NCBI GenBank assembly: GCA_000708835.1
Contig: DF237008.1
Coordinates: 1-64,000 of the forward strand
Reading direction: 5' to 3'
Source: Klebsormidium nitens
Taxonomy: Eukaryota; Streptophyta; Klebsormidiophyceae; Klebsormidiales; Klebsormidiaceae
DNA: 64,000 nucleotides
The translations under genes were made by a program, and so were the position numbers. This document shows, in pieces, positions 1 to 11,843 of this stretch. Under the pieces are notes generated by a model. The model was not told where the DNA came from and did not search any database. It was given only the letters and a program-made list of their open reading frames with translations. Positions within the stretch are counted from its first letter, which is position 1. Every line of letters starts with the position of its first letter.

Positions 1-662
1 AGGGGTGCAGAGAGCTTGAGAGGCAGACGAAGAAACTGCAGGGGAAAGACGACGGACGTCTCAAAGTCAAACCAAACTTCAGTCTCAACTTCTCAAGATT
101 AGGTGGCATTGTAGGTAGAATCTGAGCTGCTGAATGAGTAGCATGTCCTTTGCACCTGGGTACGTCTTTTCGTCTTTTCTAGCAAGCACAGACGTCCCCA
201 TTGGTCCCCCAATGGTTTGAGTCTTGACCGCCCTCTGTCAGCTGAATGTTGCAGCTATCATGCAGACTAGATCAGAGCATGTTCTGCAGGTCCTGCACAT
301 GCACTGCAAGTTTAGGGAGCAGTGCAGAGTGAGATCACTTTGCTGACAATCACTCATGAAGGTGTTGTAGGCAGGTACAGTATATAACTCAAGTGGATTG
401 AATGGCCGCATTTGTTGAAAGACATTCAACGCACTTGGTCCAAGTTCAATCATACGAGCGGTAGAGGGCGCAGTGATACAGCTGCATTGCCCAACTCTTC
501 TGCACCCAAACAATAGAGGCAGCTGCCACTTGTTTGTTAGCTCCCAACAACTTCTGCCTGGGGCTGGATGACCTTCTGCCCAGATTCATGCGACCAGCAA
601 TCCACCACAACTGAACATTGTCTGAACAGGGGAGCTCTTCCCAGAGTCAGTCTCTGGCCAAC
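1..662. other. 5' flank of the GT61 gene
   Basis: No gene recognised. A TATA-like element (TATATAA) lies at 381-387, about 280 bp upstream of the GT61 start codon. It could be the core promoter if the 5' UTR is long. Open frames here show no family resemblance. Confidence 0.35.
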
Positions 663-2006
663 ATGATGGCCCCAGCTAAGCGCCGCGCGAAACGGCCAAC
701 CCTCATTCCAACGCTCCTCCTGGAGTTCCTCGCAGGCGCATTCGTACTTTGTTTCTATTTCCTCTACCGCCGCTACCACAATGCAGTTGGCGTAACCCCC
801 AAAAACTCCCTGAGGCAATCCTGCCAGTTTACAAAGTGGGTTAACCCTGCGGTAGAGCCCCCGGAGGAGGAGATTGGGGACAGGTGGGCATGCCCCTCGG
901 AGCGCTTCTGCCAGGTGGCGCTCCGCGATTCGTGCCTGCAGCGGCGGCCGCCGGCAGGGCCGGACTCGCGGATGTATCAGCACGACTTTCAGCTGCTGGT
1001 GGCGAGCGTTGCGCAAGCGGAGCAATGCGGGGCGACTGCGGGGAAGTTCTCAGATCACTACAAGGGCTGCCGGCGTTTTGGGTTAAATGCAAACCTCAAA
1101 TTTGAGGACGGGGGTGTGACCCCGGGGGGGCGGGTGGAGTCAAAGCCGACGATCCTGATCAACTGTATGGACATGATGTGCGATAACTGGTTCCAAGCGG
1201 TTGCATATGTGGCGTATCCGACAGCAGCGCTCATGGATCAACTGGGTCTGCAAGAGCTGCGAGGGTTTGCGCTTCGGATCCTGATGGATAAGAACAAGGG
1301 GCGGGAGCTTCTAGTTGGGTTGATGGAGACTTTCAAACCAGACGAGGTCATCTTCTCAGCGATGAATATGCAGGAAAGCCAGGACCTTGGGTGCTACAGT
1401 CGTGCTTACTTCATGGGGTATGACTCGCACCCGTTCCACTGCGACCTTAATCGGAAGGTTGGCATTAACCCAACGTTGGTCCGGATGTCACGATTGATGA
1501 TGTCAAGCATGGGTTTTGTGGCCCCTCCTGCGCTGAAGAGGGACGTGTCCGTTGTGCATGCCAAGCGCACGGGGGTGCGGCGAATCCTCAACCCCACCGA
1601 AGTAGAGGCGGAGTTTCGGCGGCCAATCCGTTATGTTGAAGAGAAAGAGGGGGCGGATTGGAAGGACTATTTCCGGAAAACGATCCAGACGCACCGGGAG
1701 GCATCGGTGCTGTTTGGGGTCCAGGGCGCGGGGCTCACGAACCTGCTGTTTTTACCCCCCGGGGCGGTGGTGATCGAAGTCGGGAATGATGGGTTCGTGT
1801 TCCATGCGTTCAGAAACATGGCGGTGCAGAGCGGGCACTATTACATGTTGATAGAAGTCAGTAAAGAAGCCAATGATAGCGCGGTGGTGCTGCCCGCGAG
1901 CGGGAGCGCTCAAGCAGCTGATCTGTGGGTGCATCCGAAGGAGGTGAGGCGGGCAATGGACACGGCAGAGCAGCTGCTGCAATTGCCCCGAGACGTTGTT
2001 AGCTAG
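663..2006 (+). CDS. GT61-family (DUF563) glycosyltransferase, type II membrane protein
   Basis: Uninterrupted frame of 447 residues. I start at the first real ATG (663, followed directly by a second ATG); the frame is open upstream to 618 but only from a TTG codon. A short basic N-terminus (AKRRAKR) is followed by one hydrophobic anchor at about residues 13-35, as in Golgi type II enzymes. The C-terminal half carries the GT61 signature GVQGAGLTNLLFLPPGA near residue 352, with a following VVIEV strand. Known GT61 members transfer xylose or arabinose to N-glycans or xylan, or GlcNAc to EGF domains, in the secretory pathway. Which sugar is used here cannot be read from the sequence. The gene is intronless, unlike every other gene in the window. 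It is convergent with the TMEM104-like gene. Confidence 0.88.
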   Translation: MMAPAKRRAKRPTLIPTLLLEFLAGAFVLCFYFLYRRYHNAVGVTPKNSLRQSCQFTKWVNPAVEPPEEEIGDRWACPSERFCQVALRDSCLQRRPPAGPDSRMYQHDFQLLVASVAQAEQCGATAGKFSDHYKGCRRFGLNANLKFEDGGVTPGGRVESKPTILINCMDMMCDNWFQAVAYVAYPTAALMDQLGLQELRGFALRILMDKNKGRELLVGLMETFKPDEVIFSAMNMQESQDLGCYSRAYFMGYDSHPFHCDLNRKVGINPTLVRMSRLMMSSMGFVAPPALKRDVSVVHAKRTGVRRILNPTEVEAEFRRPIRYVEEKEGADWKDYFRKTIQTHREASVLFGVQGAGLTNLLFLPPGAVVIEVGNDGFVFHAFRNMAVQSGHYYMLIEVSKEANDSAVVLPASGSAQAADLWVHPKEVRRAMDTAEQLLQLPRDVVS

Positions 2007-2973
2007 CCTAACACGCAGGTACCTTAGATCCGACTACGTTTTGGCTTCCCATGCAATAGTGTCTCTCGACAGCGTAGAGTTGACACTGCGGTTGCATGAA
2101 CGATTTTGCTCCCTATTTGAACGGTTCCAGTATTGGAAGTCCAGGCAGCATGCATGTAAGCTGTCCCAAGGTTCATTCCCGGTCGCGGGCTTACCTTCGT
2201 CTTGTGTGGACTCGTTGCGAGCCATCAAGGACTGCAGGATCATTGCTGCCCACTGTATCGGTCGTATAATCTGCAAAATCCGGCAGTCATTGCTTAAGTA
2301 CGTGTTGCTGCATCCGTCTCTACGTCAGATATCCAACGGGAGCTTGGACATGATGCTATATAAGCCCCCGGCGGCTTGAAGTGTTTAGGCGGCCGCCCGG
2401 CCCTATATACGTACCTAATAATAGAACCCCTTGGTTGACGTGTGTGCATCATTGCCTGCATCACGCCGGATTAAAGTACTAGCTTCATGCCTGGACTCCC
2501 GTCAATTCGGTGCACATGCTGCAGCTCTGGTCGGCCGCGGATATATCTCTGAATCTTCACAAGGCATTCGAATCCCCCTCAGTTGCATCCTTACCGGCCC
2601 AGGTCCGCTTTTAGTGAAGGATATCGCTACGTTGCCGATCGGTTATTGCCGCAGAATACCAACGTTTTGACGGCATCAGAGCAACTTTGATCATAAGTGA
2701 ACAAAGAAGGCATGCGCTTCATGACCACACGCGGCTGACTCATGTAAAGCTACCCAGAATATCTCCTGAGGACCAGATGCCTTTGCCGCGCTTCAGTGCA
2801 ACGGCCAAAACGGTAAGTGGGTGTTACTCACTCGTTGGATTCGAATCAGGGAATATTGATGGCAGTTTCAGTGCGTTCGCCTAGATAAGTATAAACCTTC
2901 AGCAACTTTACTTCCTCCTCAAAAGCATATTCGAGAGATCGACTAACTAGTAAGAATTTTGTGCGATTCAACA
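2007..2973. other. convergent intergenic region between GT61 and TMEM104-like genes
   Basis: No coding exon recognised on either strand. It contains a TATATAAG element at about 2350 beside a short GC-rich patch (2365-2402), but no gene start follows it that I can support. It must hold both 3' UTRs. Confidence 0.4.
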
Positions 2974-5900
2974 TTAAAGCGTTAGTACTTTGTCTGCCGT
3001 GTTATACGTCCAGGCCACCAACGCCCAAACGAGCAACCCGATAATCCACCATACGGACTTGAAAGGCGAACTGTGTATATTCAACGGGTGGGCTTGACCT
3101 ACTGTTCGATGGTCGAGGACACTGGGGTGAATCCTTGCCAGGTGCCTGCACAAGACGGCGAAGTTGCTGTTCAGATTTGGTCACGTGCTCTGGAAAGAAA
3201 AGTCTTCATCCGAACAAAGTAAGTCTAGAATCTCTTTGTTTGGAAGGCGTCCTGGATCCGGACGAGACACATCGGGACTGCAATCGTAGAGTTGCCAAGC
3301 ACAGGCCCATAAGCTGTTAAACCTTCCTTGCAGAACTTATTGTAGAGAATTGCACCTTTGAAGCGCGGATGCCTCCAGCGCGTCATTGGACAAAGCCAAG
3401 AACCCTGTTGCAGGCCTTGAAGGAGATGAGCCACGACTCAGAGGAAGGAGAAATGCACTCCCTTACTCTCTTGAGCAGTAGACGAGGCACGCCGGAATGA
3501 CGCTCATGACGGCAACCCCTGCGTATGCGCCCGTGACCCCAACCAGCGAGTCCAGTTGGAGGTGCGAGTGCTGCAGGAGAGACGAAACGCTCAGTACCGA
3601 GAAGTGCAGGGCGTTACACGACAAGAACAGAGACGAGTCGGGGACTGCCTGGCTGAAAGACGACCCGAGCTACGGACTCGACAGATGCACCGTCTCGGAC
3701 TTGAAGAAGATTCGTTACTTGTCCGAATCACAGGGCAGTCCCATCCGATTAGAAAAGCGCCCCCCCGGGGTTAACAGGACACCGAGGCAGACCGATGTAT
3801 GTCAGAAAGGACGTGGGATGAGGGGCATCTGTAGCTGCCAGTTGACGTTTTGAATCTTTGGCTCAACCCTTTAAGGTGACTGTTAAAACAGTGAGCGGGA
3901 CAGCTTCGATGCTTTCCAGACGCAATCGTCTTCTGGTGGTCTTAATTGGGCCAAAAGTTAGAGTGATTATGCGCTTTTCCAATCCGAGCAATGGGTACCC
4001 TTGCGAGACCTATGCCCCATCCCATTGGTCTTCACTTCTACCCTATCTGAGAGGCTGCTTCCATTGATGAATGGCTTTACAACGGCGGCCCTTACGAGAG
4101 TGCGTCGTCACCATATGCTGCTAACCGAACTCAAGAAAAGGTGGACCAGTAACTCGACAAACGAGACTCCTGCCAGGCAAAAGAACCTCAAAGAATCACA
4201 ACCAAAGAATGGAGAACGAACAACTCGATGAACCAGAATCCTGCAAGGCAAAAGGACCTCAGTAAGCCAAAGCGGTCTCTGGTTAGCGGTCTGTACCTCG
4301 GCAATGACAGAAAGGACAATGGGCGGCAGAGTGGCAGCCATCGTAAGCGCGACCCGCCGCGCCGGAATGCGATCGATGGCCTGCGGATCCGGGACGGCCT
4401 CGCCTTCGCCCTCGCCCTCTCCTTCGCTTTTCAGCTTTCGTGGGTGCAGATGGGGGGCCGGCGTTACTGCAGAGCAAAATATGTCATCGTTATTATCCGA
4501 TGAAGAGAAAAAACCCGGGTCGTGTTGTTTCGGTTTGGTTGAGAGGCCCTTAACCCATGTACTTTAGGAGACGTGATCCGTGAGCAGTCAGTGTTCACCA
4601 CCCTCTGGAAAAAGACGCTCAGGACGCCCTTAATCACCTCATCAACCAAGTGGGCTGCTCTGCAGGCTTTCATTTCCTGTGATTGGGCTAAGTTTGCAAC
4701 TCAAACTACTCTCCAGCGCTCTTTCACCCCAATTCATAGAGTCGCAAACTTCCCACCGGTCGTTAACCCCAATTCAAAGCATCTGATTTGCAACATAGAG
4801 GTGCGCTTCTCCCTCTACTCCTCGGCCCCGCTTCTTTTACCTTTTTGAGTCTTTCGTTGTTTTTCCCCGCTTTCTCTGTGGGTTTTACTATCTTGTCGTC
4901 TTGGTGGGCGCGGATTGGGGGCCGGTGTTACTATATGGAGACAAAGATGGACGTTGAGGGCTTTGGAAGCGCGAAGCATTGGAAAAGGCTATCTCGAAGG
5001 CGAGGAAAGTAGGGCGCATCACGAGGGCTGGGTCCAACGCTTTTCAGCTTTCACGGGGGCAGGTGCAAAGCAGACAACTGAGGCAAATTGGTATTGAGCA
5101 GGTGTGGACGCAAGGCGCCAAAGCGCAGGCTCTCCAAAGGATCGCGCACCAGCGCATGATTTGCTTGCCTAAGGGGTAGTATGGTAGTAAGGGTAGTCGA
5201 AAGCAGAATTGTGCTAAGTGCCAAAAAACGCTCCACGGAATTGACAACCGATGTCTCATCAGCCTGAATATTCTTCCAGCGGGCTTTTGAAAGCACCTGA
5301 AAGCTCGTCTGAGTGCATTCGTTCCGTTCCAGCTCATTCGGAGGATCTCAAAGTTGCCACCACCTTTATCTGTTGGGAACGGAGATGGAGGGGAGAAAGG
5401 GCTCACATCGGGAAGATATGAGGCTAGCGAAGATGTCCAAGTTGTTCCGCAGCGTGATACCAATGATTGGGAAACTTGACGACAGCGTGAAGACTGCATC
5501 GAGAAGAAAGATGATGTCAACCTGTGATTGACGGTGATAGGAGCGCACGCAACGATCAATGCACTCCGATCAAAGAACTCCATGGCAAGAGGCTAGCTGG
5601 CCGTAGTACATTGCGTTCGACCAAGATCCAGCGGGCAGAGAGAAAGAGAGCGCGTCAGGAACCACATTCGAATCACCTCGCCTCGATTCTAAGCAAGGTA
5701 GCTGGGGAAGCAAGTAATAAATCAGAAGCAGCGTCTCACTGCAGCAGGTATACCTTCATGGGTTGTTGTTGATAGGAATCTACAGTTGCGGTCTGTGCTT
5801 GACTGAAACGATATGATTTACCCCCATCGGTATACAACGACGACCAAGATTGTGGAGTGACTAACTACCTGCATCGGTGAACAAGCATGCTTTTCTCTAT

Positions 5901-8900
5901 GAAGCCGTTTCTAGCACGTACCTTTAAGCGCTAAGCCTTGCCACTACGAATCCAGTGAACGACAATGAGCGGACTCTAGGACCCCTGACTCCTGAAACGC
6001 TAAAACGTAAAACCCAACTTCAAAAACCCAGAATCGTAAGTCACCTGGGAAGAGCAGCAGGAAGTCGCCGACCACGCCGTACTTCTCGGGGGGGAAGTTG
6101 AAGGTGATGGGGTCGCGCACATTGATGCCGTATGCGAGGCAGGTCGACACGAACAGGCAGACGTAGAGGAGCAGGATCGCGACGAAGGCGGTCGTGACGA
6201 GCTTCGTCACCTTGGCCTTGTTCTTGATGGGCGTGATGATGCTAGGCAAACTGCGGAAGAGAAGAGGAGAAGGTGGGGGTTTATAGAGGGGGGGGAGGGC
6301 AGGACTTGAGATAAGAGTTTGTGGGAAGGGGGTCGTGACGAGCTCCGTCACCTTGGCCTCGTGCTCGATGGGGGTGTTTGGAGGAGGGGGAAGGCGGAAG
6401 GAGGGGTGAAAGCGATGGCGAAGCTCGCCCCCTCTTCCTTTATCCCAGCTACAGATTTGTGCACATGGGCCACCTCTTTCAACAAGTGGATCAAGGGTTT
6501 TACTGAACACGCAAATGTGTTGGTTTCGACTACTTTAGAATGAGGATCACTAAACGAAGTGGTCCTCATATATCGCCTCGAAGGAGACGACATGTTGAAA
6601 CAAAGATGTAGAAACCAAAAAAAACTGGTGTTCCAAACTACCTAAAAGCTCGATCTGCTACAGATGAAACCGCGAGCCTCGGGATGCTCACCTGTGGTGG
6701 CACATGAAGGCGTAGACGGCGCCTCCAAACAGGTTCGGCAGAGCTCTGCACGATGACATGCAAAGCATAAGCAGAATGACCCTCACTATCGAGGATGACA
6801 ACTGCATGCAAACCTGCGTCTACCGAGCCGTGTCAAACGCCACTTTTCGGGTTTCTTTGCTCGGCACACAACTACAAGCGCTGTTTTGAGATGAAGGAAA
6901 AAAGAAGCAAATAAAGCTGGCAGACTAGAGCGCTATATGAAATCTGAAAAGGCAGGAAAAGCAACAAGGGCTTGGAAGAAGTAGTTGGGCGCTGCATGAA
7001 ATAGCCGGACTTTACCTGAGGCTGGCGCCCGGAATGAACTTGGTATGAGGTCCCCTCTGGATGACTAGCCTCGATGACAACATAATCATACTGCACGAGA
7101 TGGAAAAAAGAGGCAAATCAATTGACTGAGCTGCAGAGACTCATTCTTTGCTTGACGACGTTCTCACAGAGTACACGTCGCTGCAGAAGCTTGTGGCACA
7201 CTGATCGCTCATTCTGCTGGATGCATCTGAGGATATTTTACAGTCGGCCTGCGACGTCATGCTGAAAAAGTCAGAGCAACAGAGGACGTTCTTTTACAAG
7301 GATTCGGTCTTCAAAGACTTTACTCAAGCCACGAGGGGAGATTCTAGATCTGGACACAGAGCTGCGCTTGACTTGAATCCGATGTGCACCTTCTGAACGT
7401 GGACTCCTCGTGTGGAATATCTGCTAGATATTTTCGTCCGAGTGAGGAAGTTACGAATCAAGTTAGGAAGCGAGAAGGACCCTTTTGAAAACATGGGTGA
7501 GAGAATATGAGAGGCTCACATTAACAACGCAGCATTTCGTATAATCTGCACAGGAAAACGCCGGGCTGGGTTCAATCGTAAATGCACTTGCTTAGGGATT
7601 GCCAAGAAACGTTGCAACTTGCAGGGAAACGTCAAACGACGCTTCCTTTTCATTCAAACTGCTTTTGCAAATCGTAGTACTGAGAGCATGTCTCATGGGC
7701 TGACATATTGTTCCAATTTTCCGAAAGACGATTAACGACGTCGAGACAAGGAAGCTTGTACTCTGCCTCCAATCAAGCAACAATTACAAGAATAGGAGCT
7801 GGACCTCAGGTCTTCACGCACACACGGTCGGTTTGCTGTGTCTCTACGGATCGCCATATGAGACTCGCTCTGAATCATTTCACTTGATGATTAGAACCAC
7901 AAGTTGCTGGATGGTATATGCATATACCCAAGCTCACAATGGTGGAGATCTGCAGAAGCTTCGTCTTCTGGAGGTCGAAGAAACTGCACGCAAAGAGTAT
8001 TTATGAGTCCAGACCTTCAATTTCGGACCAGTAAGAGTGCCGATAAGTTCATCAATTCTGCTGACAGGAAAGCCAACCAACCTGCTGAGAAGAGAAAGCA
8101 GTCAAGCATTCGGTAAAAACCAAAGAGGGATATACTCACCAGAAGGGCACGATGATGACGACAAAAACGAAGAGGAAGACGTCGAAGGCGTAGGCGGGTG
8201 CGTTCTCCCCATAGATGAACAGCACCATGGACTTGGGGACGACCGTCGAGTAGATGGTGAGGTCACCAAACAAGTAAATCTGCAGAGGGTGAGGGCGATC
8301 TGGAATACTGCGGGTGTGATTTCTGAGATCTTATCTAGTTTTCTTTCGACCTCAGGGGAAGCTTTTGAAGCCAGAAGATCCGGAGCATCTCAGCAGGTTA
8401 TCAACGAAAGTCGAGAGTAGTTGCAAGACCGACTACTCACGCTGCTGGTTCAACAGCAGATCGACGCCCCCCACAGAAGAGGTCTGGTCGTACTTAGAAC
8501 CAGAAAGGTGAGGGGCGTGTCAGGAAGACGAGCATACTTTTGCGTTCTAGCATATTGTTGACATATGGAAAAGGGTTGAAATTATATCAAAGTTCATTGG
8601 GCGTATTGTGGACAACTTTGAAACAGGCTGCACATATAAATTGGCGAAAGACAGGACTTCCCAATAATCAGCAGAAATGAAAGTGCTCGAGAAAGTAGTA
8701 ATCACTTCAATTTCGAAGATGGGAAAGGTGGCCAATGCTCACAATAAGGGCTGCGTAGAAGAGCGTCCGACCCGTCAAGTTGAAGAAAACGTCCTGTATG
8801 AGAAAAAGGTTGGGTTCATGAGGCCAATAATTTGGCACAGCGTTTTGCTTGCAACCATGACAGTTTGAATTGAAGGCAATCTTCGGAAGGATGTCAACGT

Positions 8901-10812
8901 ACCAACCGGATACGTCACCTTGGCAGGCTTCAGAATTTGAACACGAGGCTTCCTGCTGACGTACAGGCACTGGAAAGCGATCTCGCCGGACGGTAATTCA
9001 GGCAAAGAACAATGTTCGAACATGGCACGACAGACATTCACAGATTGTGTCTGCGGGTCCGCCCATAGGACTCTCGATGAAGGGCTGGCTCTTGCTTACC
9101 GCCATTTGGCCCATCTCTGTGCGGAGGACAATCATGAATGGCTGGTTCTTGCCCTCTTCCTCCAGGAGCGGAGAGTCCTCCACCTCCCCATGCCCCGTCA
9201 GCGCCTGCGTCTACAGGAAGGGCCGTCATTACAAGGGTTAATGAGATCTTGAAATACAAGTTTTGACCTTTCAGAAGATACTCTATGACCATCGAAGAGC
9301 GACAAGAAACTACGTTGCAGGACCCCACTAGAACTGGAGCCAATCAACAAGAGCTTGCAAGTTGTTAAGCCTCCCTAGAGTGCTCACTTGAGTGTCACAA
9401 TGCAATTTCTGGTTGTCATCAAATTATTCATTCCCCAGAAGTCCGCATATTGCTCCAATTTGATCCAGAGTCATGGCCTCTCTTGGATCAGCCTTGAGCA
9501 AACCATGGAAAGACCGAGGCCGTCACAAACTGTCAAAGAAGAGTTAATTCACAGACAGCAAATGATCAAAAGGATAGTTGAGCAATTGAAAAACGCTCAC
9601 CTTCCGCTTGAAGTACAGGACCGCATTCGTAGCTGCCATCGTCTCAATGATGAACGTTACTCCAATATAACTGTAAGAGAAAAATATGTGTGCTTTTGTA
9701 TTTTGAGACTCCACCCAGATAAGTTGGAAGGGCTCCAAGATGCGGCCATGTGTTTCAGATTAGCTTACACTTTCATAAAAGACTTGAAGGAAACCGGACA
9801 ATGACGTTGTAAACTGAACTCACCTTAAGAAAGCCACGATGACCATGAATGATGTTCCAAGAATCTGCAGAAGAACCAGCTCTGGATCATCGTAATGCCC
9901 TGTTACTAGAGTGTGAACCAGGTGAGTCGTTTCTCAAGGACAGAAGTTTGTCCTTGAAAAGTATGCAGCAAAACTATTCCGCAGCATCTGTGGAGGGGCA
10001 TATTTCATATTGAGGGCTCCGACGAAGGTTTTGATGATGTTACAACTATGGTTTGGATTTGGATGACCATTCACCCGGTTCACAATCTGCAGGCGATCGA
10101 GCATGCATGAAGCGGGCCTTGCAGCAGAGAGTGCCAGACGAGCTGTGACTACGAGGGTGGTTGCTCCTCACCCATCCACCCCTGATCAAGACAGAAGGCA
10201 ACGCCAACACGCCTGGTGAGAAAGAAAGGAAGGGTTTTGTACATCATACAGCAGAAATTGCTGCCATTTAGCAGGTGACAATCTAGCACCAGCAAACACA
10301 GACGTTGAGCTCAGCCTTAGCAAGCTGACAACCGATAATACTAAGCCAATTCCCCTAACTGTCAGGTAATTCAATGCTGTAGCATAGACCAGGGGCAAAA
10401 GGAAATGACGTACCTGTCCCAACCACCAGGTTGAAGAGGTACCTACACCAGAAGGCCATATACGCTAGGTAAGTGCTGGCAGGAGCACAGGACAACATTG
10501 GCTTATGGACCTAGAACGTCAGAAACCCTAATATCACAGGCTTGTCTTAGGTGACCGCATCTTGAAAATAGAGAGACATCAGTGCTTCCTTCAACGCCAA
10601 CAATCCTTCATGATGTTCAGCTGTCCATTCTGATATGCTTTCTTCAGCACATAATTATGCACCATTCATTGCTTGTGAATGCAAATGCACTAAAGGTCTA
10701 AAAAATAGGTTTGGATAGTCAGAGCACTGGTCAGATCAAGAAGAGGATGTTCTCACATGAAGGCAGTCAAAGGTCCATAGGTCGCCCCGCCCGCTGAATG
10801 TCCCCCCGCCAT
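2974..10812 (-). CDS. TMEM104-like multipass membrane protein (AAAP transporter superfamily)
   Basis: Seventeen exons, all phase-consistent: 10812-10757, 10442-10414, 10212-10172, 9864-9824, 9670-9601, 9204-9100, 8793-8743, 8279-8140, 7983-7938, 7545-7520, 7090-7016, 6745-6692, 6250-6045, 5493-5407, 4466-4297, 3570-3467, 3145-2974. Together they encode 490 residues; animal TMEM104 is of similar length. Recognisable blocks in order are FNLVVGTGVLALP, FIIETMAATNAV, TEMGQMADVFFN, IYLFGDLTIYSTVVP, FFDLQKTKLLQI, SLPSIITPIKNKAK, SFPIIGITLRNN, SLVGVTGAYAG and a last membrane segment before the TAA stop. The family resembles amino-acid/auxin permeases. Its substrate is not established and nothing here reveals it. 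Exons of 26, 29, 41, 41 and 46 nt are notable. Acidic Glu-Gly repeats in the 4466-4297 exon form a cytosolic or lumenal loop. The gene is head-to-head with the OEP40-like gene. Confidence 0.93.
4902..5072 (-). repeat. exon-edge echoes of TMEM104-like exon 15 (5' side)
   Basis: Two imperfect copies of the 5' edge of the 4297-4466 exon lie upstream of it in transcript direction. At 4902-4940 the plus strand reads gattgggggccggtgtta where the exon has gatggggggccggcgtta. At 5037-5072 a ttttcagctttc...gggtgcag-like stretch recurs. The frames are not preserved. Confidence 0.6.
6330..6378 (-). repeat. exon-edge echo of TMEM104-like exon 13 (5' side)
   Basis: About 48 bp matching the 5' part of the 6045-6250 exon (ggtcgtgacgagct, then cgtcaccttggcct) lie in the intron just upstream of its acceptor. 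The reading frame is kept over this stretch, but three Lys codons have become Glu, so it no longer encodes the same segment. Confidence 0.7.
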
Positions 10813-11843
10813 TAGGAGCGACTCGCTGGACTGCTTTGACTTCTTAAAGTAGCTGATCAGCTGGAGAGAGATCAACCCGAGGGGCTGTCGCCTCAGAACT
10901 TTTGCTGATTTGCATATGGCATAGACAACCGTTGAACACAGGACGCGTGGAGCAACCCAGCTGCGCCGAGTCATAGGAGTTGCGGTACGTCTTGTCGACA
11001 GCTACCGTCCACAATTTCTCGAGATGTATCACACGGCTCACGGAAATAGCCGTCAGGATTGCCATGGATCGTGATTCATGGAGCCTGAGAGCAACCTGTG
11101 GAGGGGCGGCCACCAAACTCCACAATTTACCACCATCTTGCAAGCATCATGCTCAGCCTCAGCCTCAGGCTCAGCACTGCCAGTGCAGGTCAATTCTGTT
11201 CTCAACAATGCACATAGTTTCTTGAGCGAACTAGAGGCGGAGAACGCCTTGGTAATCAAGGGCGAATTCCAATTTTAAAGCTCACTGAAACTTACCGTAC
11301 TACAAATAGTAAGTATAAGGTCCTTGGCTAAGCCAGACTTTCGACAAATTCCGATCGTCTATTAGAAATATTCGGTATCTTCTAAGTCGTCTAAGTCGTC
11401 GATTTCCCTCATCCTTGCGCGGCGATATGTAAGGAGACTGCCAGCTGGCATGGCGGGGCATAGCTGTAACTTTCCTGCTTTTTTGAAGAAGAGAAATGGC
11501 GGCTTGGCACTGGGCCTTCACTTCCGAAGTTGGTGCAGGCGCCGTTGCAAAAAGCTGGTGATGAGATGCTGCTTTAAAGAGTGAATGCCAGCTAAAAAGG
11601 GTGCAGAGCTTGTGATTGCGCTGATGACTGCAAATCTCCATTTTATGTGTAGCTCAGCCTCCGAGTCCGCCTGTGGTATTCCAGCGGGAGACACCTAGAA
11701 TGTAAGAGCATTTAAGGAATTTGAGTTCATGGGAAGCTCAAGCAGGCATCCTGGCAAAACATCAGGAAGAATCGACTGATCATCCGTGCTTACTTGCATT
11801 GAAAGACGGCAGGGTGTGTTGGAGGAGGGAGACGCATACAACC
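10813..11843. promoter_or_regulatory. shared divergent promoter region, TMEM104-like / OEP40-like
   Basis: About 1.0 kb between two start codons pointing away from each other. No exon recognised. There is a short CAGCCT/CAGGCT-type repeat near 11153-11173. The promoter role is inferred from position only. Confidence 0.4.

Noticed and set aside
618-662. Extension of the GT61 protein upstream of ATG 663
   Set aside because: The frame is open but begins at TTG; the two ATGs at 663 and 666 sit right before the membrane anchor.
537-1025. Long minus-strand frame opposite the GT61 gene
   Set aside because: GC-rich shadow of the plus-strand coding region with no family features.
3497-3853. 118-codon plus frame with a real ATG
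   Set aside because: It overlaps a TMEM104-like exon on the other strand and has no recognisable content.
8775-9041. Possible extra TMEM104-like exon on the minus strand
   Set aside because: Joining 9100 directly to 8793 preserves phase and the MGQMA-VFFN continuity; the extra piece has no counterpart in the family.
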